A program made the translations under genes and the position numbers. Below, piece after piece: positions 33,009 to 45,249 of a stretch of DNA of 64,000 nucleotides. Position 1 is the stretch's first letter; each line of letters begins with the position of its first letter. The notes below the pieces were generated by a model. The model did no database searches. It was given only the letters and a program-made list of their open reading frames with translations, and was not told the origin of the DNA. This DNA is from Deinandra increscens subsp. villosa (lineage: Eukaryota; Streptophyta; Magnoliopsida; Asterales; Asteraceae): positions 93,782,713 through 93,846,712 of the forward strand of contig JBCNJP010000017.1 of the NCBI GenBank assembly GCA_039602395.1. Reading direction: 5' to 3'.

Positions 33009-34723
33009 CACGCACTGAATTATTTTATTGAGTAAAAAATTTCTATGGATTCGTGGTCTGTTTACCCCGTGCACTGCTCTCACGCGTACATAGTCAGTCG
33101 TTACCAAAACCAAGTCCACAAACACACCGCTCTCGTGTGTACGAAATGGCAAAGTATACAAACCCAAAGTCCCAAATCTATACCTCTATACCGCTCTCGT
33201 GCGAATAACATGTTGTTTACATAGACATAAAAACATGAATGTATTGCAAACTATGTGGGTAAAGTGTTGTCAATACTCAACCCCAAACTGTTTGTCACTT
33301 ACTGATTAACGTACTTTTGAGGGCGCAAATTGTTCACAATACACAAGGTAAGTTTTGTTTTTAAGAACCATATACAATTTCAATATAAAGATTTAGACCC
33401 AAAGTCATTGTTACATATCTTAAGGGTTAGTTTATAAGTTCAATTACCAACCCACCAAAGGTTTGTTTTGTTAAACCTTGGACCAAACAACCAAAAACGA
33501 GAGCTATTGCATAAATAAAAGAAAGAAGAAAATCTAAAAATAAATCGGGACAAACCATCGCGACCCTTTTAGGGGTCAAATGGTTCGCTTGCCCATTGGG
33601 TTATCGGGTCGGATGCGGCACCCGTCGGGTCAGGTCTGCATGTTTTCTAAACACAAAAAAGCGGACTGTCTATGACCAAAGTGGGAATGCAGATGGTCTG
33701 CTTTGGCCCCAGACAATAAAAACAAGGTTAAAGCTCATTTTGGTCATTTGTGCTCGGTTTTCTTGAAATTTCTCTACTCCCTCTCGTGTCCCAAGTGTTT
33801 AAAAATGTTCTTGAATATCATAAGTGAACTGCTACTCAAAGATCAAGTTTAAAACCCATGGTAAGCATCCAAACTCAATATCTATCACATTGTTGTATGA
33901 TTTGAGTTATGAATCTAAGTTTCACATGGAATGCGTGTTTACAGGGAATGCATAGATCATCAAGGCTAGTCTAGTGGATGTAGAAGTGTTGTAAAGCTCA
34001 ATCAAGGTGAGATTTCTAGATTTAGGGCTTAAAACCCATGTTTTTGAGGTGTTAATGATGATAGGTGAGGTTAATAGCCATGGATCATCACATGCAGGCG
34101 AAGATAATCATCATCAGTGGGTTAAAAAAGTGGATCAAGAGTGTTGGAGGGTTTAGAAGTGCAATCAAGGTATGATCTAGTTGAGATTATGCTTAAAATA
34201 TATTATTAGAGTTAATGGTGGTGATTAGAGGCTCTAATCACTGATGGATCATGCATGCAGACCAAGATCAGTAAGTTAAGAGTCCTGGAAGTTTTGGACA
34301 GAAGCACTATTGGCCAAAAGTTCATTGTGTAAGTCAATGTGTACAAAGTACAAGCATACCCTTAAGTTTTCATATTTAGAAAGTGTCATTTTTGGGTTGG
34401 TCAGTAGTCACAGAAGACCCTAGAATCCTAAAACTAACTTATATTTCTGATCTGATAGAAAACCCGAACTAAACCAAGATTGATATTAAAAAAATGGCCA
34501 AAAACCACAAGAGGACAAAATAGTCGAAGCACGTCGTCTGCCTATAGGTAGACACGGACGATCTACTTGTGGTTGTTGTCAGTTGACAAAATGTTGTTCG
34601 AAGCGAACCGTCTGCATGTACGGCCGCAGGCGGGACTGTCTGCTTCGATTGAATATCAGAATGTTTTCTTGAAATTAAGTATTTGAACCAATTATTTGAC
34701 ACAAGATTAGTTATGGGGTCATG
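33009..34723. other. LTR-like remnants on the right of Tekay element 1
   Basis: 33072-33200 holds three copies of the phrase ACYGCTCTCRYGYG (GCTCTCACGCG, GCTCTCGTGTG, GCTCTCGTGCG) within LTR-like text. 33590-33720 and 34530-34640 carry repeated CGTCTGC / GCAGACxG words (for example GGACTGTCTATG, GGTCTGCTTTGG, CCGTCTGCATG). No coding region with any recognisable motif. Confidence 0.45.
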
Positions 34724-35102
34724 TGTAAGACCCCATTCCATATTTTTAGATATATAGACATGGTAAAATATGTGCCAAAAGTTTCATGGTTAAATAACAA
34801 AAATCGAAAGACATCATGACAAGAGTACGTGCCAAGTTTAACTACTTAATACATCTTCCATGTCAGATTGCGCTTAAGTTATCACATCATTCTATGGACA
34901 AAACATTTCCCATTGTTCTCTAAAGATAGTGGGTTATTAAATTCTTGGCTTGATCTTGACCCGGCTCCACTATTCCTTACCTGCCATTATTTACCAGTAA
35001 AACGTTAGCAAACGATAGCCCCAATGAATTTTCACTACATTCTATGCTTAAAATAGGGAAAAACAATAAAACATTCGAAAATGTGTTTTAGGCGTATCGC
35101 TT
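34724..35102 (+). repeat. Possible LTR start, truncated
   Basis: TGTAAGACCCCATTCC is the usual start of a Tekay-type LTR (compare TGTAATACCCCC at 37706). Only about 380 bases follow before another LTR-like border at 35103. No PBS or partner found. Confidence 0.4.
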
Positions 35103-35700
35103 TGTCACACCCTCACTCCATCGTACCCTGCCAGGTGCGAGGGGGGGGGGGGGGGAGAAAGTGTGGGACCGGCTGTCCATATCAGATTTTGTGGAAGCAA
35201 CAGTTAGATCATAATAAAATAGTAAACATAAACGAATATTATTAATATATATTTATTAATATCTTTATAAACTCTTTATAAATATATATATTTATTCAAC
35301 CCTTGACATTATTAATATCGTAATGACGATAGATGTGCTATTTATTTACGCATTTTTCCACGATATAAAGTTTACAAAAACGCTCGGTTTATAACCCCCA
35401 TTTCTATATATAAATATATTTTCCAAACGTCTCCAATTTAATTATATTTAATCCATGTCGAATTTTCCGACTAATATATATATATATACCAAATAATTTC
35501 AAAGTATATATATATGTATAAAGATATACAAAATCAAACATGAATATAATGCTAGATACATAATGTCAATGACGAGTTTTACAACGGGGTCATATGTTTA
35601 AAAGTTCGCATAAAATATTCATACATTTCATCAACCCAATAATATATATATATATTTACCTTTTATGCAAAACCATGACTTTTAGATCAATTATATACTA
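35103..35700 (-). repeat. Possible LTR end, minus orientation
   Basis: TGTCACACCCTC on the plus strand is the reverse complement of the GGTGTGACA end seen in both Tekay elements here. It is followed by a G run (about 35140-35155) and AT-rich text with (TA)n. No PBS lies on its left, so it would be a solo or truncated LTR. The right border was not found. Confidence 0.4.
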
Positions 35701-35865
35701 ATATATTTTAAAACTATATTTTAATCCAAAACGTCAAAATTTATAGGTTCATTAGTCCAAAATACAGATTACGGGTTATATTATTTACCGATAATCATAT
35801 ATGCAGGTTTTTAACCCAAACAAATAATTAAATCACAAAAATAAGCCAAACAGAAAAATATAGAG

Positions 35866-35935
35866 GTCACCGGGCTCGAACCCAGGACCTCTAGGTTCAC
35901 AACCAAGGCGCTAACCACTAGGGCAGATCCCCGAT
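35866..35935 (-). repeat. tRNA-like sequence (His-like anticodon loop)
   Basis: The minus strand reads CTAGTGGTTAGCGCC (A-box-like), CTTGGTTGTGAACCTAG (anticodon arm with loop TTGTGAA, one mismatch) and CTGGGTTCGAGCCC (B box). The arms pair only in part and there is no matching acceptor stem. A tRNA pseudogene or SINE head. Confidence 0.5.
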
Positions 35936-36011
35936 GGCTAACATATTCGATCTGGGCCACTTTATACATCAACAGGTTCGAATTGGGTTCCAGAAAAAAA
36001 TCAGAAAATAA

Positions 36012-36080
36012 ACGATGAGGGCGGGATTCGAACCCGCGCCTCCTGCGAATCTGCATAGCGACTAAACCACCCAGACTAGA
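36012..36080 (-). repeat. tRNA-like sequence with perfect T arm
   Basis: The minus strand contains GGGTGGTTTAGTCGCTA (A-box-like) and GCGGGTTCGAATCCCGC, a perfect 5-bp T stem with a canonical TTCGAAT loop. The acceptor stem does not pair with the 5' side, so it is not a functional tRNA. It lies 80 bases from another tRNA-like piece. Confidence 0.5.
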
Positions 36081-36119
36081 TTTCATTTGTGTTTAAATCC
36101 AGCAACATGGTATATTTAT

Positions 36120-37705
36120 TGTACACGCGCCGGTTATCATCTCCCTCACCCAAAACCCTAATTTCACCGGAGTTATCTCCGGTCGCCGGAATTTCATGAA
36201 AACGGAACAAAAGCTATAAAACGAAGCGAATAACATGATTCAAGTATTACCTCGAGTCGGAGAGGATAGATTTCTGAGTTTTAAACGCCGAATGAACCCG
36301 TTACTCGAACAAAACTCGACCCCGAACTCCCTGTTGTTGCTCCTTTCACGCAACTGATGTGTCTGGGTTTCTGAGCGGAGGTTAGTGGTCACAGTGGTGG
36401 TCGACTGGTGGTGGAACAGTGATCGTATGGTGGTGTCTATGGTGGTTGCATTGTCGTTGCGTAGTCGGAAAATCAGAAACGAGAGGGGGAGAACGAGAGA
36501 ACGGGGGAGAGATGGGATGGATGTGAGGCTTGTGTTTGTGATTGTGGTTACAAGAGTACACTGGATGGTCGGATTAAATTCAGCAATGATGGAATCGATG
36601 GTTAAGTTTCGTAACCGCCGTAGTTATGTCGTCGACGATGAAGAAGACGTTACCAATTTAACTTTGGTGAAATGACACAAATAGTCCCTCACATATTTGC
36701 ATAATGAGTGATCAAGTTAAGCTAATGACGACGCCAGTCCCTCTAGGTTTTATCTAATAAAAGGAAGTTCAAAATTTGGCAGAATCGGTCCCTCAAGGTT
36801 TAAAAGTAGTTAACGAATTCTAACAAGGTTAACGGAGAACGATTTTAATACGGAATAAACGTGTGTGTGTCAATGCATATTTAACATATAACGTTTATAA
36901 AATGTAAGCCTTGAATCGTTCACATAAAATCATAAATAATATTCCACAATTATTTACTTTGAATCTCACATAAAATCATAGGTTTTAAATTTATATTTAT
37001 ATGATTAATCCATAGGAAATCATAAACTATACGTATAATTACGTGACACGTTGTCACATAAAACCGTAGAATTATTTATGTGAATATATACAATTATCAC
37101 ATAAAATCATAAAAGTGAAACCATAGAATATCAAACGTTTATATTACGTGCATGCTCGTCTAGTGATGGTCACACAAACCCTAATTTGCTAAGGTCAACA
37201 CAGTCAACACATAAATGTTCGCACAATATTTATATCAGTTTAAGTTTACATAAATCAAGAAAAGACCTGAAAAGGCGGATTCTCACAAATATCACTCATA
37301 ATGCCCCTACTTATAACCCATATAAAGTCCTGGATTTAAATGGTTGATCATATAACATGTATTTGGTAAAACTTGATTATGTCCTAAACACTGATGCAGA
37401 CCGTAGACCACATGATAAAACCATGCGGTCCGCATACAGATTAGAAAACATATATGGGCATCTGGACATCGAAATGGACCGTAGGAGATCAAATACTTTC
37501 TTGTGGTCCGCAACGACTAATATGTCGTTTTGTGGATTTTGCCCAAATTTCATATTTGTTTAAACCGAATGTCAGATTTTAGTGTACCAATTTCCCGAGG
37601 CCAAATAATTACAGTTTAACTTATTGATAAACTTCTGACTTAAACCCGAACTTTAAAAAAATAACATCATGTGCTATAAAGGTTTGTACACCGAGTTTTA
37701 GGATT
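36120..37705. other. Decayed LTR or leader sequence, no gene
   Basis: 36120-36680 is GC-richer and reads like a transcribed leader (ACCGGAGTTATCTCCGG at 36165-36181 is a small palindrome). A plus-strand frame there (36385-36675) is Arg/Met/Val-rich with no motif. 37380-37515 holds the words TGCGGTCCGCA (perfect palindrome, 37424-37434), ATGGACCGTAGG and TGTGGTCCGCA. Confidence 0.4.
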
Positions 37706-39790
37706 TGTAATACCCCCATCATTAATAAATCAGTACAAAGTACATTTTAAAGTATCCTTTATCTTCTGTGATAACACAAATTATTACAAAATGGGTTTTA
37801 ATTTGTGTACAAGAACACTAACATGATAACAATACAATAAAAACGGTATACCTTCCGGTTGGTACGAAGACTTGAACCCGGTTAACCGTAAAATGCTAAA
37901 CATCTCCAAATTCGACGAGTTAGTAGTCCATTCCAAGTAGAATTTCACTAAGAACAATAATCCATGCTTAGTTTTCTGGGTTGACCTCGTTTGACACGTC
38001 AAAAACGTTGACCTGATTCTTTGACCGAGTTGACTCACTTGACTCAGTACCAAGTTGACTCAAATCTGTCAAAACTCATATCCAAAACTTTCAATCAATA
38101 TTTTTATCATAACATCATCATCTATCATCATCGACATCTTTCCACCTCCACCGTTAGAGACTGTCCGGCTGTGGAGTACTGTCATAGTCCCTAGTCGGTC
38201 CACCAAACCCTTAAAACATCATCCGAGTCCTAGATCGAACATGCATGTATAAATTAAGAGTTAGAAAAGGGTTTACAACTAAAAACCCTAAAAAGAATTA
38301 GACAAGAACCGAACCATTATCGGTTTCCTTACCATAGATCGGAAGACGTCCACACTCGAAAGCCGCCGCCGGAGGCGCCTGAATCATGGTTGTTGCCACC
38401 CCCTGTGGTCGTTTACGGCTAGAAACTAACTCAGGGAGCTCGGATTTGACCTCAAGAACAAACGGATGGAAGGAGGCGGGTTCAACACCCTAGCGCCGAC
38501 CACCGCTGAAGGACAAGTAACAGCAGCTTCGCTACCCTGTGGTTTGTCGGAAGTGGCTGTAGCCACCGAGGTTGTCGTTCACGACCGGTTCTTGCCTCGC
38601 AGATCATGGATTACGTACGAGAGGAAGAAAGAAAAACATTTGGGGCAGAAGGGGGGCTTGCTGGAGGTCGCCGACGCCGGCCATGGTCAGAGACCGGCCA
38701 AAAAAAGGTCGCCGGAGCTCGACCGGGAAAGATAATGGCGAAGATAGCCACCTGTTCTCTTTCTCCCTCCCTCCCTCTCTCTCTTGATTCTTCTGAACAC
38801 ACAAATGTGTGTGTGGTTGTACAAAAAATGAAGAGAAGTACTAAATTTATGTACTTGGTCAAAAGGTAGTACAATTTTAATTAAACATGTATTATACCGC
38901 GATATCAGAACATGTTAAATATTGAATGTCTCATAAATGAACTATGATAATGCCGACATGACCGGAATATTATAAAAGCTTCGTAGATATTCTCGAAATA
39001 CTTAAACTGACAGATATTATGTAATCTAGTAAACATTCGGTCGAACCCGCTGTATAAAGCGCGTATTCGATGCGAGTGCCAATTATAACTATTTCGCGAA
39101 CTGAGTATATCATTATGACTGTAATTCTTTAAAAATATTCATAAAAGCGTTTATAACTCCACAGAGTCGTTAAAACTGTTTCAAAAAATTACACGATCGA
39201 TTTCGGTTAATACTGCGTAACCTAACGGTTTACCGATTTCACCGATTCTCACAGTTATTCTTTCTAACGATCAGAACATCAACAATCAAGTATCTAGCAT
39301 TACCAGACACCCTAATCTCGTATATGTGACCTCTCATCACTGCTGGTGATGTATGCCTGACAAGCCCACTTGGCATGCCTCGCGTGTGGCGCCTTGTTAT
39401 TGGAAGCCTATTATCAAGGGTTAGATTACGTTAACTTAATATCTTATCATCTATCATTTTATTAAACCTGTACTTATGCTTTTGAACGCTATCATTGCAC
39501 CCATGAATTCTCACAAACTATTTTAGTTGACCCGTATTTTGTACATGTTGTAGGCTCTGCTGTTTGATTTCAATGATCATGATGTTGACGCCATAGGATT
39601 ACGTGCGGACCTAGCGTGACCAAATTAATCAATCTAAATTGTATCTGATTGTTGTTACATGACTGTATTATATTACTTTGTTTAATTTATAAGAAATGGA
39701 CTGGTTAAGAATATCACAAGATTAATAGTGTTGTGTGCATCTGGACAATCATCACCCCCGACATCTTTCGTCATCTGGTGGAGTGTGACA
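37706..39790 (+). repeat. LTR of a plus-strand Tekay-type element
   Basis: 2085 bp from TGTAATACCCCC to GGAGTGTGACA, followed after three bases by an initiator tRNA-Met PBS. Internally there is a TTGAC-rich block (37976-38065) and a GC-rich region at 38340-38800 with CGCCGG words. The plus-strand frames there are not convincing genes. No second LTR is recognised, so the element is truncated or its other end lies hidden in decay. Confidence 0.75.
37976..38065 (+). promoter_or_regulatory. Cluster of TTGAC (W-box-like) motifs in an LTR
   Basis: About eight TTGAC or GTCAA words fall within 90 bases, many as GTTGACC or GTTGACTC. TTGAC[C/T] is the core bound by WRKY factors, so the cluster could make this LTR stress responsive. 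Whether the cluster is bound is unknown. Confidence 0.45.
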
Positions 39791-39793
39791 GAT

Positions 39794-39810
39794 TGGTATC
39801 AGAGCCATGG
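39794..39810 (+). other. Primer binding site, initiator tRNA-Met, plus strand
   Basis: TGGTATCAGAGCCATGG, a perfect match to the plant consensus, three bases after the LTR end. Confidence 0.93.
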
Positions 39811-41388
39811 CTATAGGGATCTAGGTTATTAGAACCGGCTTGACCTAGACTATTGCCTTAGGTGTCCCGCACGAGTACCTTATGCATAGCATGCTTATAT
39901 GAATTAGATCTCCATTATATGCTTCTTAATTGCGCCTATTTCACCGATTGACTCGATTCTTGTTGATTAGCACGCATTTGTACATAAATCACTTGAGGCT
40001 TCCTAGCCTCCTTCCTTAGAAATGGTGCCTTAGTACCATCTAGGAAATTGATTTTCAGTTTTATGATGTCGTCATAAACGGACTTTAGTGATTAACATAT
40101 AGTAACTGGAAGGGCGAAAGCACCGGTCGTCGGGATCTCTGTCAAGAAAAGCGTTCTGCATAAATCTGAATTGATCGAACTGAACACTCACTTGGGACGC
40201 CCCGACGAGAGTGCCGAAACTTATGATCACTAAAACCATATTCTGATTTGTCACAGTTGTAGTTTCCCAATCGGGAGACGAGAACCACTCCGATGTTTTA
40301 TATCTCGATCGCTCGATTTCACGTTTTATTGTGCTATTATGATTACTATGGTTCTCAATGGTTTTGATAATCTGAGTCACACTATTTCACGATTCACTAA
40401 TGCACATGTTTTTTATTCGACCTCTCTTGATTTGGATTGATTTTCAACCTTATTTCTTATATGGTGAGTCGGTGATTTGACGATTCTTGACGATTCTCGC
40501 TATCCTATGATTTATTTTAACCTGCTATCTCATGATGTTCCGATTCGAATTATTTTGTGTTGTCATCTCATGGTATTTTGATTTGACTTATTTCATTTTT
40601 AGTCTCATAATATTCAGATTCGGGTATTCCATATGTTGTTCATCTCTTCTTTGGCCTCAATTCGATATTTCACGATGTCTTATCTCATGATTGTTGCCTC
40701 CATTCTCTTGGTTCGGGTCACGCCAATCGTTGCAGTGACTGTGGAGTGACCATTGTGGCTCAGTTATGCAGCATGACCTCAGGTTTCACCCATTTCGTGT
40801 GAGTTATGTAAGCATCACCATTCTTCAACCGGGCTTCGGCTATGCCATAACTATGGTTGCTCCAGCCATCTCGTGAGCATTCGTTACCAGCCAGCTCGAG
40901 CTCAGCCTCAATTGATCTGACCATGGGCCCCACCGCGTGTTCAATCCGTGATGGTGCATCTGTTTGCCTTTAACCCTACATAGTTTGTTATCATTATGGA
41001 AACCTTAGACGTTTTCCACATCCATACCCCTGTTAGTCACCGTTAACACCCTTGTCAATGGAGAGGCTAACCTCGGTACCTTTGCTTGAGTCCTCAAACC
41101 ATATTCTCTTCGGGGGTTCCTATTCTGATATCCTTTGATCATTGGGACTTTTTTCAATCATTTACCTCCCTTTGGTCAGTGTTTAAAGCCCTATCCGTCC
41201 GTGCTGACCGTGCTTTTATGTTCCCGATCAGATATTCATCCCTCATGTTTCTAAATCATTTTTCTCTCTCATGTCATTTTTGTCGTCATGTGTATTTTGG
41301 GTGAGTACTTGTTGATGGGTCACAAGTTCCCAGGTTGTATGGTTACAGGATTACATACATACGTGGCAACAAATGGGCACATCAGCGG
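39811..41388 (+). other. Leader and decayed internal region of the plus-strand element
   Basis: It starts with the usual post-PBS phrase (CTATAGGGATCTAGGTTATT). After that I find no gag, RT or integrase motif on either strand. The composition is even, so this may be heavily mutated internal sequence. Confidence 0.45.
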
Positions 41389-41942
41389 GTATACAAGCCT
41401 ACGTGCACGTGACTACCCGTTTTGATAAGAAATTCCAAGTTGTCCATTTTAATTGTGTTCGTTTTTAAGCTCGCTTGTGTGCCTTCTTAGGACCCATGCC
41501 TAGGAATTTATTCATTAGGAAATTTATGAATTTACGAGTCCACATGTTTGTGGGATTGCATGTGAACGAGTTTACGACTAGACGACCTTTCGAGTAGATG
41601 ACTCTACACGTGTGCCGATTTCAAAAGTTTTTGCTCGAAGTTAAGTTTTATCGTCCCCGAGTTATGTATACAAGCCTACGTGCACGTGACCACCCATTTT
41701 GATAAGAAATTCCAAGTTGTCCATTTTAATTGTGTTCGTTTTTAAGCTCGCTTGTGTGCCTTCTTGGGACCCATGCCTAGAAATTTATTCATTAGGAAAT
41801 TTATGAATTTACGAGTCCACATGTTTGTGGGATTGCATGTGAACGAGTTTACGACTAGACGACCTTTCGAGTAGATGACTCTACACGTGTGCCGATTTCA
41901 ATTTTTTTTGCTCGAAGTTAAGTTTTATGGTCCCCGAGTTAT
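41389..41942. repeat. 277-bp tandem duplication
   Basis: Two adjacent copies starting GTATACAAGCCTACGTGCAC at 41389 and 41666, differing at only a few bases (for example GACTACCCGT versus GACCACCCAT, and AAAAG versus TTTTT). No coding. Confidence 0.92.
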
Positions 41943-42838
41943 GTATGCTTTGTCACATAACTCATTGACTTTCTTACTTCGGTATAATTGACCGTTAGCA
42001 CCTCCTGACCTATTTTCCTGTCATCTCTGCGCTTTACCCTCAGTTAATGCTAAAACTATGCGTCTCAGTAGAACTCATTTGTACCCCACCTGGACGATCA
42101 GGTCTCGGTGATCCTCGACGATAAACCAGCCTGTGGGCTCAAACTTATGCTATGCATAAAGCCCACAATTACTTGATATTGGAGCGCGTGCAACCTTGGT
42201 CTGAATTGTGTGAGTCAAAATAAATGGGAGTTAAAGACATCCTAGTCACCCAGATTTACCGTGAAAAGTTTTCCTGACGACGCAACGGGTCCTCCTCTCG
42301 TTCACCATACTGATTTTCGAATCGACCTCGCATCCTGAGCGACTCCAATTACAAGTCACCTTATCGTTGTGCAACCTTTGGAAAACCTATGACCTATTTT
42401 ACCTCCATGCTTGGATACCCTTATCTCCATGTTTCAGCTCTGAGAACCAATCGTTTCCGTGTGATCGAATCTCGTTATGGATTTCCCCTCTCTCTCCGTG
42501 CTGATGCTTTCCAAACCGCATTTCGTAAGTGGTTTGCATATGTTGGGTTCTGGTATTATGTTTGAGAGTTCCACTTAAGTGTACCGACCGAAAGTATACC
42601 ACATTTTCTATCTTGTTGGCATTTTAATGATTTCATTCACTGCTATAACCGGTTAGTTAAAACCTTTTTCATCGAAAATATATTAAATTGTTATTAAATG
42701 GACGTTATGGACTAAAAGACTAAAACCCGCCGCTCGGTTTGGATAAAATTTAATTTTAAAATGTTATGTTGTCTTTGTATGTGTAAATACCCATGAGGGT
42801 CATTATAATTTTATATGATTAAGTTTTTCTCATAAACC

Positions 42839-42888
<50 letters not shown>

Positions 42889-43333
42889 GTTAAGAATTAT
42901 AAATAATTCTTTATAATTATTTATCATTGTGTCATCAGCTTTCGAATAAACCATCATTTTGACCTAGAACGTATGTAATTCACCAAATTACATCACTCCA
43001 TCGATTCGTCGAGTCATGAAAGTTTAATTATTTATTTATTTATTTATTCTTTTATTCTACCATTTGGTTTAGCTTTCGATTGCATCTTCGGGTTTACTCA
43101 TCTCAAGTCAGGGTGTCATTCTTTTCTTTGGGTCTCCATACCAGGTGAGTTTTCATAGCCCCTTTTTACTTAAATGTATTTTGGGTGAAATGTGTATCAG
43201 TTATCAAAACTCTATTTTCACATGCGTATTCTATGTTCGATGATTATTTGAAACTTGTATGATTGCATTGACTGACTGGTTGAACGATGAACGATTGAAC
43301 GATGGAACGATGAACATAATTATTAACATTAAA
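41943..43333. other. Decayed repeat sequence left of CACTA-1
   Basis: No gene. It includes (TA)n at about 42843-42884 and a TTTA run near 43026-43048. A short phrase CCCGCCGCTCGGTTTGG at 42727 resembles text at 35380-35390 (ACGCTCGGTTTATAAC), hinting at related LTR material. Confidence 0.4.
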
Positions 43334-43570
43334 CACTACTAGAAAAAGCCCCTTCCTTGACGCGCGAACAATGACACTCGGTATTTTATGACGCGCAAAA
43401 ACAAGCGTCATTAAGAAAACTGTCGTATTTGACAAAATTCTATGGGTAGATGACGCGCTTTTTCGCGCGTCATAAATTTTGTGTCATTTGAAAAAAAAAA
43501 CACAGAGGACACTAATTTTGTGAGCGTCAAGCATAAAAAAGAAATTGTCACTTTTTATTTTTTCCCGCCC
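43334..43570 (+). repeat. Left terminus and subterminal repeats of CACTA-1
   Basis: The terminus CACTACTAGAAAAAG is followed by at least six GACGCGC, GCGTCA or GCGCGTC words in both orientations within 240 bases. Such subterminal arrays are known transposase-binding regions in CACTA elements. The three bases outside (AAA) cannot be compared, as the other end is not in the window. Confidence 0.82.
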
Positions 43571-45006
43571 AAACAAAATATCCGGATATAGTGAGCCCGC
43601 TTTGGGGGTTTTTCAACATTTTCCCCCAAAATTGTGCCGCCGCTCACCACTCATAAACCCTTAATTCATCCCGCCTACCTTGCCACTGCCGCTCCGTCGA
43701 TTCTCTCTAACCCTAATTCTTCTGCCGTGTTAAGGTAGTAGGGCTTGAAATCTGATGTCTCTCTAGCCCTAATTCTCTCAAGGATTTATATTCATCTCTC
43801 TAGCCCTAATTCTTCTGCCGTTCGATGGATTGATTTATAGTTCGAAGGCCAGGATCACCTACAGATTTCGAGGAACGTGGTTTCTCGCTACCGAAGTTCT
43901 CTAATCCTCCATGGCAGACTTGCTAATCATCTCTCGATTTCAATCCATGGAAATCAGTTCCACTCCCTTCCTGAATCACAGAGCAAGGTAATTACAGAGA
44001 ATTGCGTTATTTTCCCAGGATTTATATTCATTCGTTTGATTTTATTTTAAGCTCTACACCAGCTAGGGTTTTGTTATGGTTTTTTGGATTTCATGTTCTC
44101 TCTGATTTTAGGGTTTATTGTTTTCATCTTTCAAATGTAGATGGGATTGAGTTTGGTTTTTTGGATTTCATGTTCTCTCTAATACTTGTCATCTTCTATT
44201 TTCTGCAGATGTATTTGGCTTCATTTCTAGGAGTTGTTTGAGGGTTCAAAATTGTTCTTTTGCAGGCATCATATGTTTATTGAAGAGATAGGAGGCAATT
44301 ACAATTTCCTGCTAGCTGCTAATGCACAAACTATCCAGGACTATGATGGACTGACCTGAGCTTCCTTATGTAGCGATGCACCAATTTTCAATAGGGTATG
44401 TATGATCTGAACTCGATATGACCTTATATTTCTTATTTATCTGTTTTAAGCTTTTTTATTTGATATGTTTTTGCAACAGCAAGCGATGAAATGAACTTTA
44501 TTTATTTGTTTGAAGCTTAATTAATATTTAGTACTATTGAACAGCAATATACAAAACTTATATTAAAATCTAACACTTAGATATTGGCATATGACCCAGC
44601 AGATAGCACCCAAAAAATCAGAAATGATGAATGAAACCAAGAATGACCACACAAATTTTAAACTGGTTATTAGCAGAATTTTGAATACCCAGTAATTAGC
44701 ATCACTGGCAATGAACCCTTTTAGTCATAGGAGGAGCCCCACTCACAGAATTCTGACCCAAATCTTACCCCTACTGAAATCGAGGGTTCTATTTCATTGG
44801 GTTAAACTGATATCCTGGTTACTGTTGTTTTATTATTTTTTACAGAATTCTACATTAGTTAAATGCTTACAACTTGACTTCTCATGAAACCAAGTTGGAT
44901 TCAAACCGGGTTACTTGTGTTGGTTTGTAATGCTTTCATTGTGACTATTTGGATTTAAACCTTTGGTAAGTTTTATGACCTGAAAGTCATAATTTTCTAT
45001 GCTTAG
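43571..45006 (+). other. CACTA-1 internal DNA: promoter or 5'-UTR-like
   Basis: CCCGCCCAAAC and then pyrimidine-rich, CCCTAATTC-rich text (43640-43810) resembles a plant gene's 5' UTR. CAGAGCAAGGTAATTACAG near 43980 could be an exon-intron border. A repeated TTTTTGGATTTCATGTTCTCTCT occurs at about 44077 and 44157. I recognise no protein. Confidence 0.4.
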
Positions 45007-45131
45007 GTGGTTTATGCCTGTAAATTTTGGAATAACATTTTTATGTGGAGGAACATTGGGGTGGATAGCTGTAAAACTGATCAAGCCAGAGCAACATATG
45101 GAAGGCCTAATCATAGCAATGAGTGCAACAG
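45007..45131 (+). pseudogene. Captured exon of a PIN-LIKES (PILS) auxin carrier
   Basis: A 125-bp exon between a TTAG acceptor (45005-45006) and a GTATAAG donor (45132). It reads WFMPVNFGITFLCGG, then LGWIAVKLIKPEQHMEGLII and AMSATG. WFMPVN, the hydrophobic GGTLGW stretch and the following GLII block are conserved in PILS proteins, ER-membrane auxin carriers of about 400 residues. Only one of about ten exons is here. The frame is open and both splice signals are intact. The next exon-like piece (45250-45329) is in a compatible phase but does not continue as PILS. Confidence 0.8.
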
Positions 45132-45249
45132 GTATAAGCAATTTAAATGATATATAAGGTAATATGTCTTATAACATTAGGTTGTTACTCATTGCTATTT
45201 TAACACCCTTTGTAACTTGTATACATTATGTGTTGTGTTTGTGTTTCAG

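Noticed and set aside
36012..36080. Functional tRNA gene
   Set aside because: The T arm is perfect but no acceptor stem pairs and the anticodon arm is poor; kept only as tRNA-like.
38340..38870. Possible GC-rich gene inside the LTR at 37706-39790
   Set aside because: Overlapping frames on both strands with no motif; explained as LTR leader sequence.
42843..42884. (TA)n runs (also 26303, 53200, 62269) as structural signals
   Set aside because: Ordinary microsatellites. Noted only where they serve as MITE targets.
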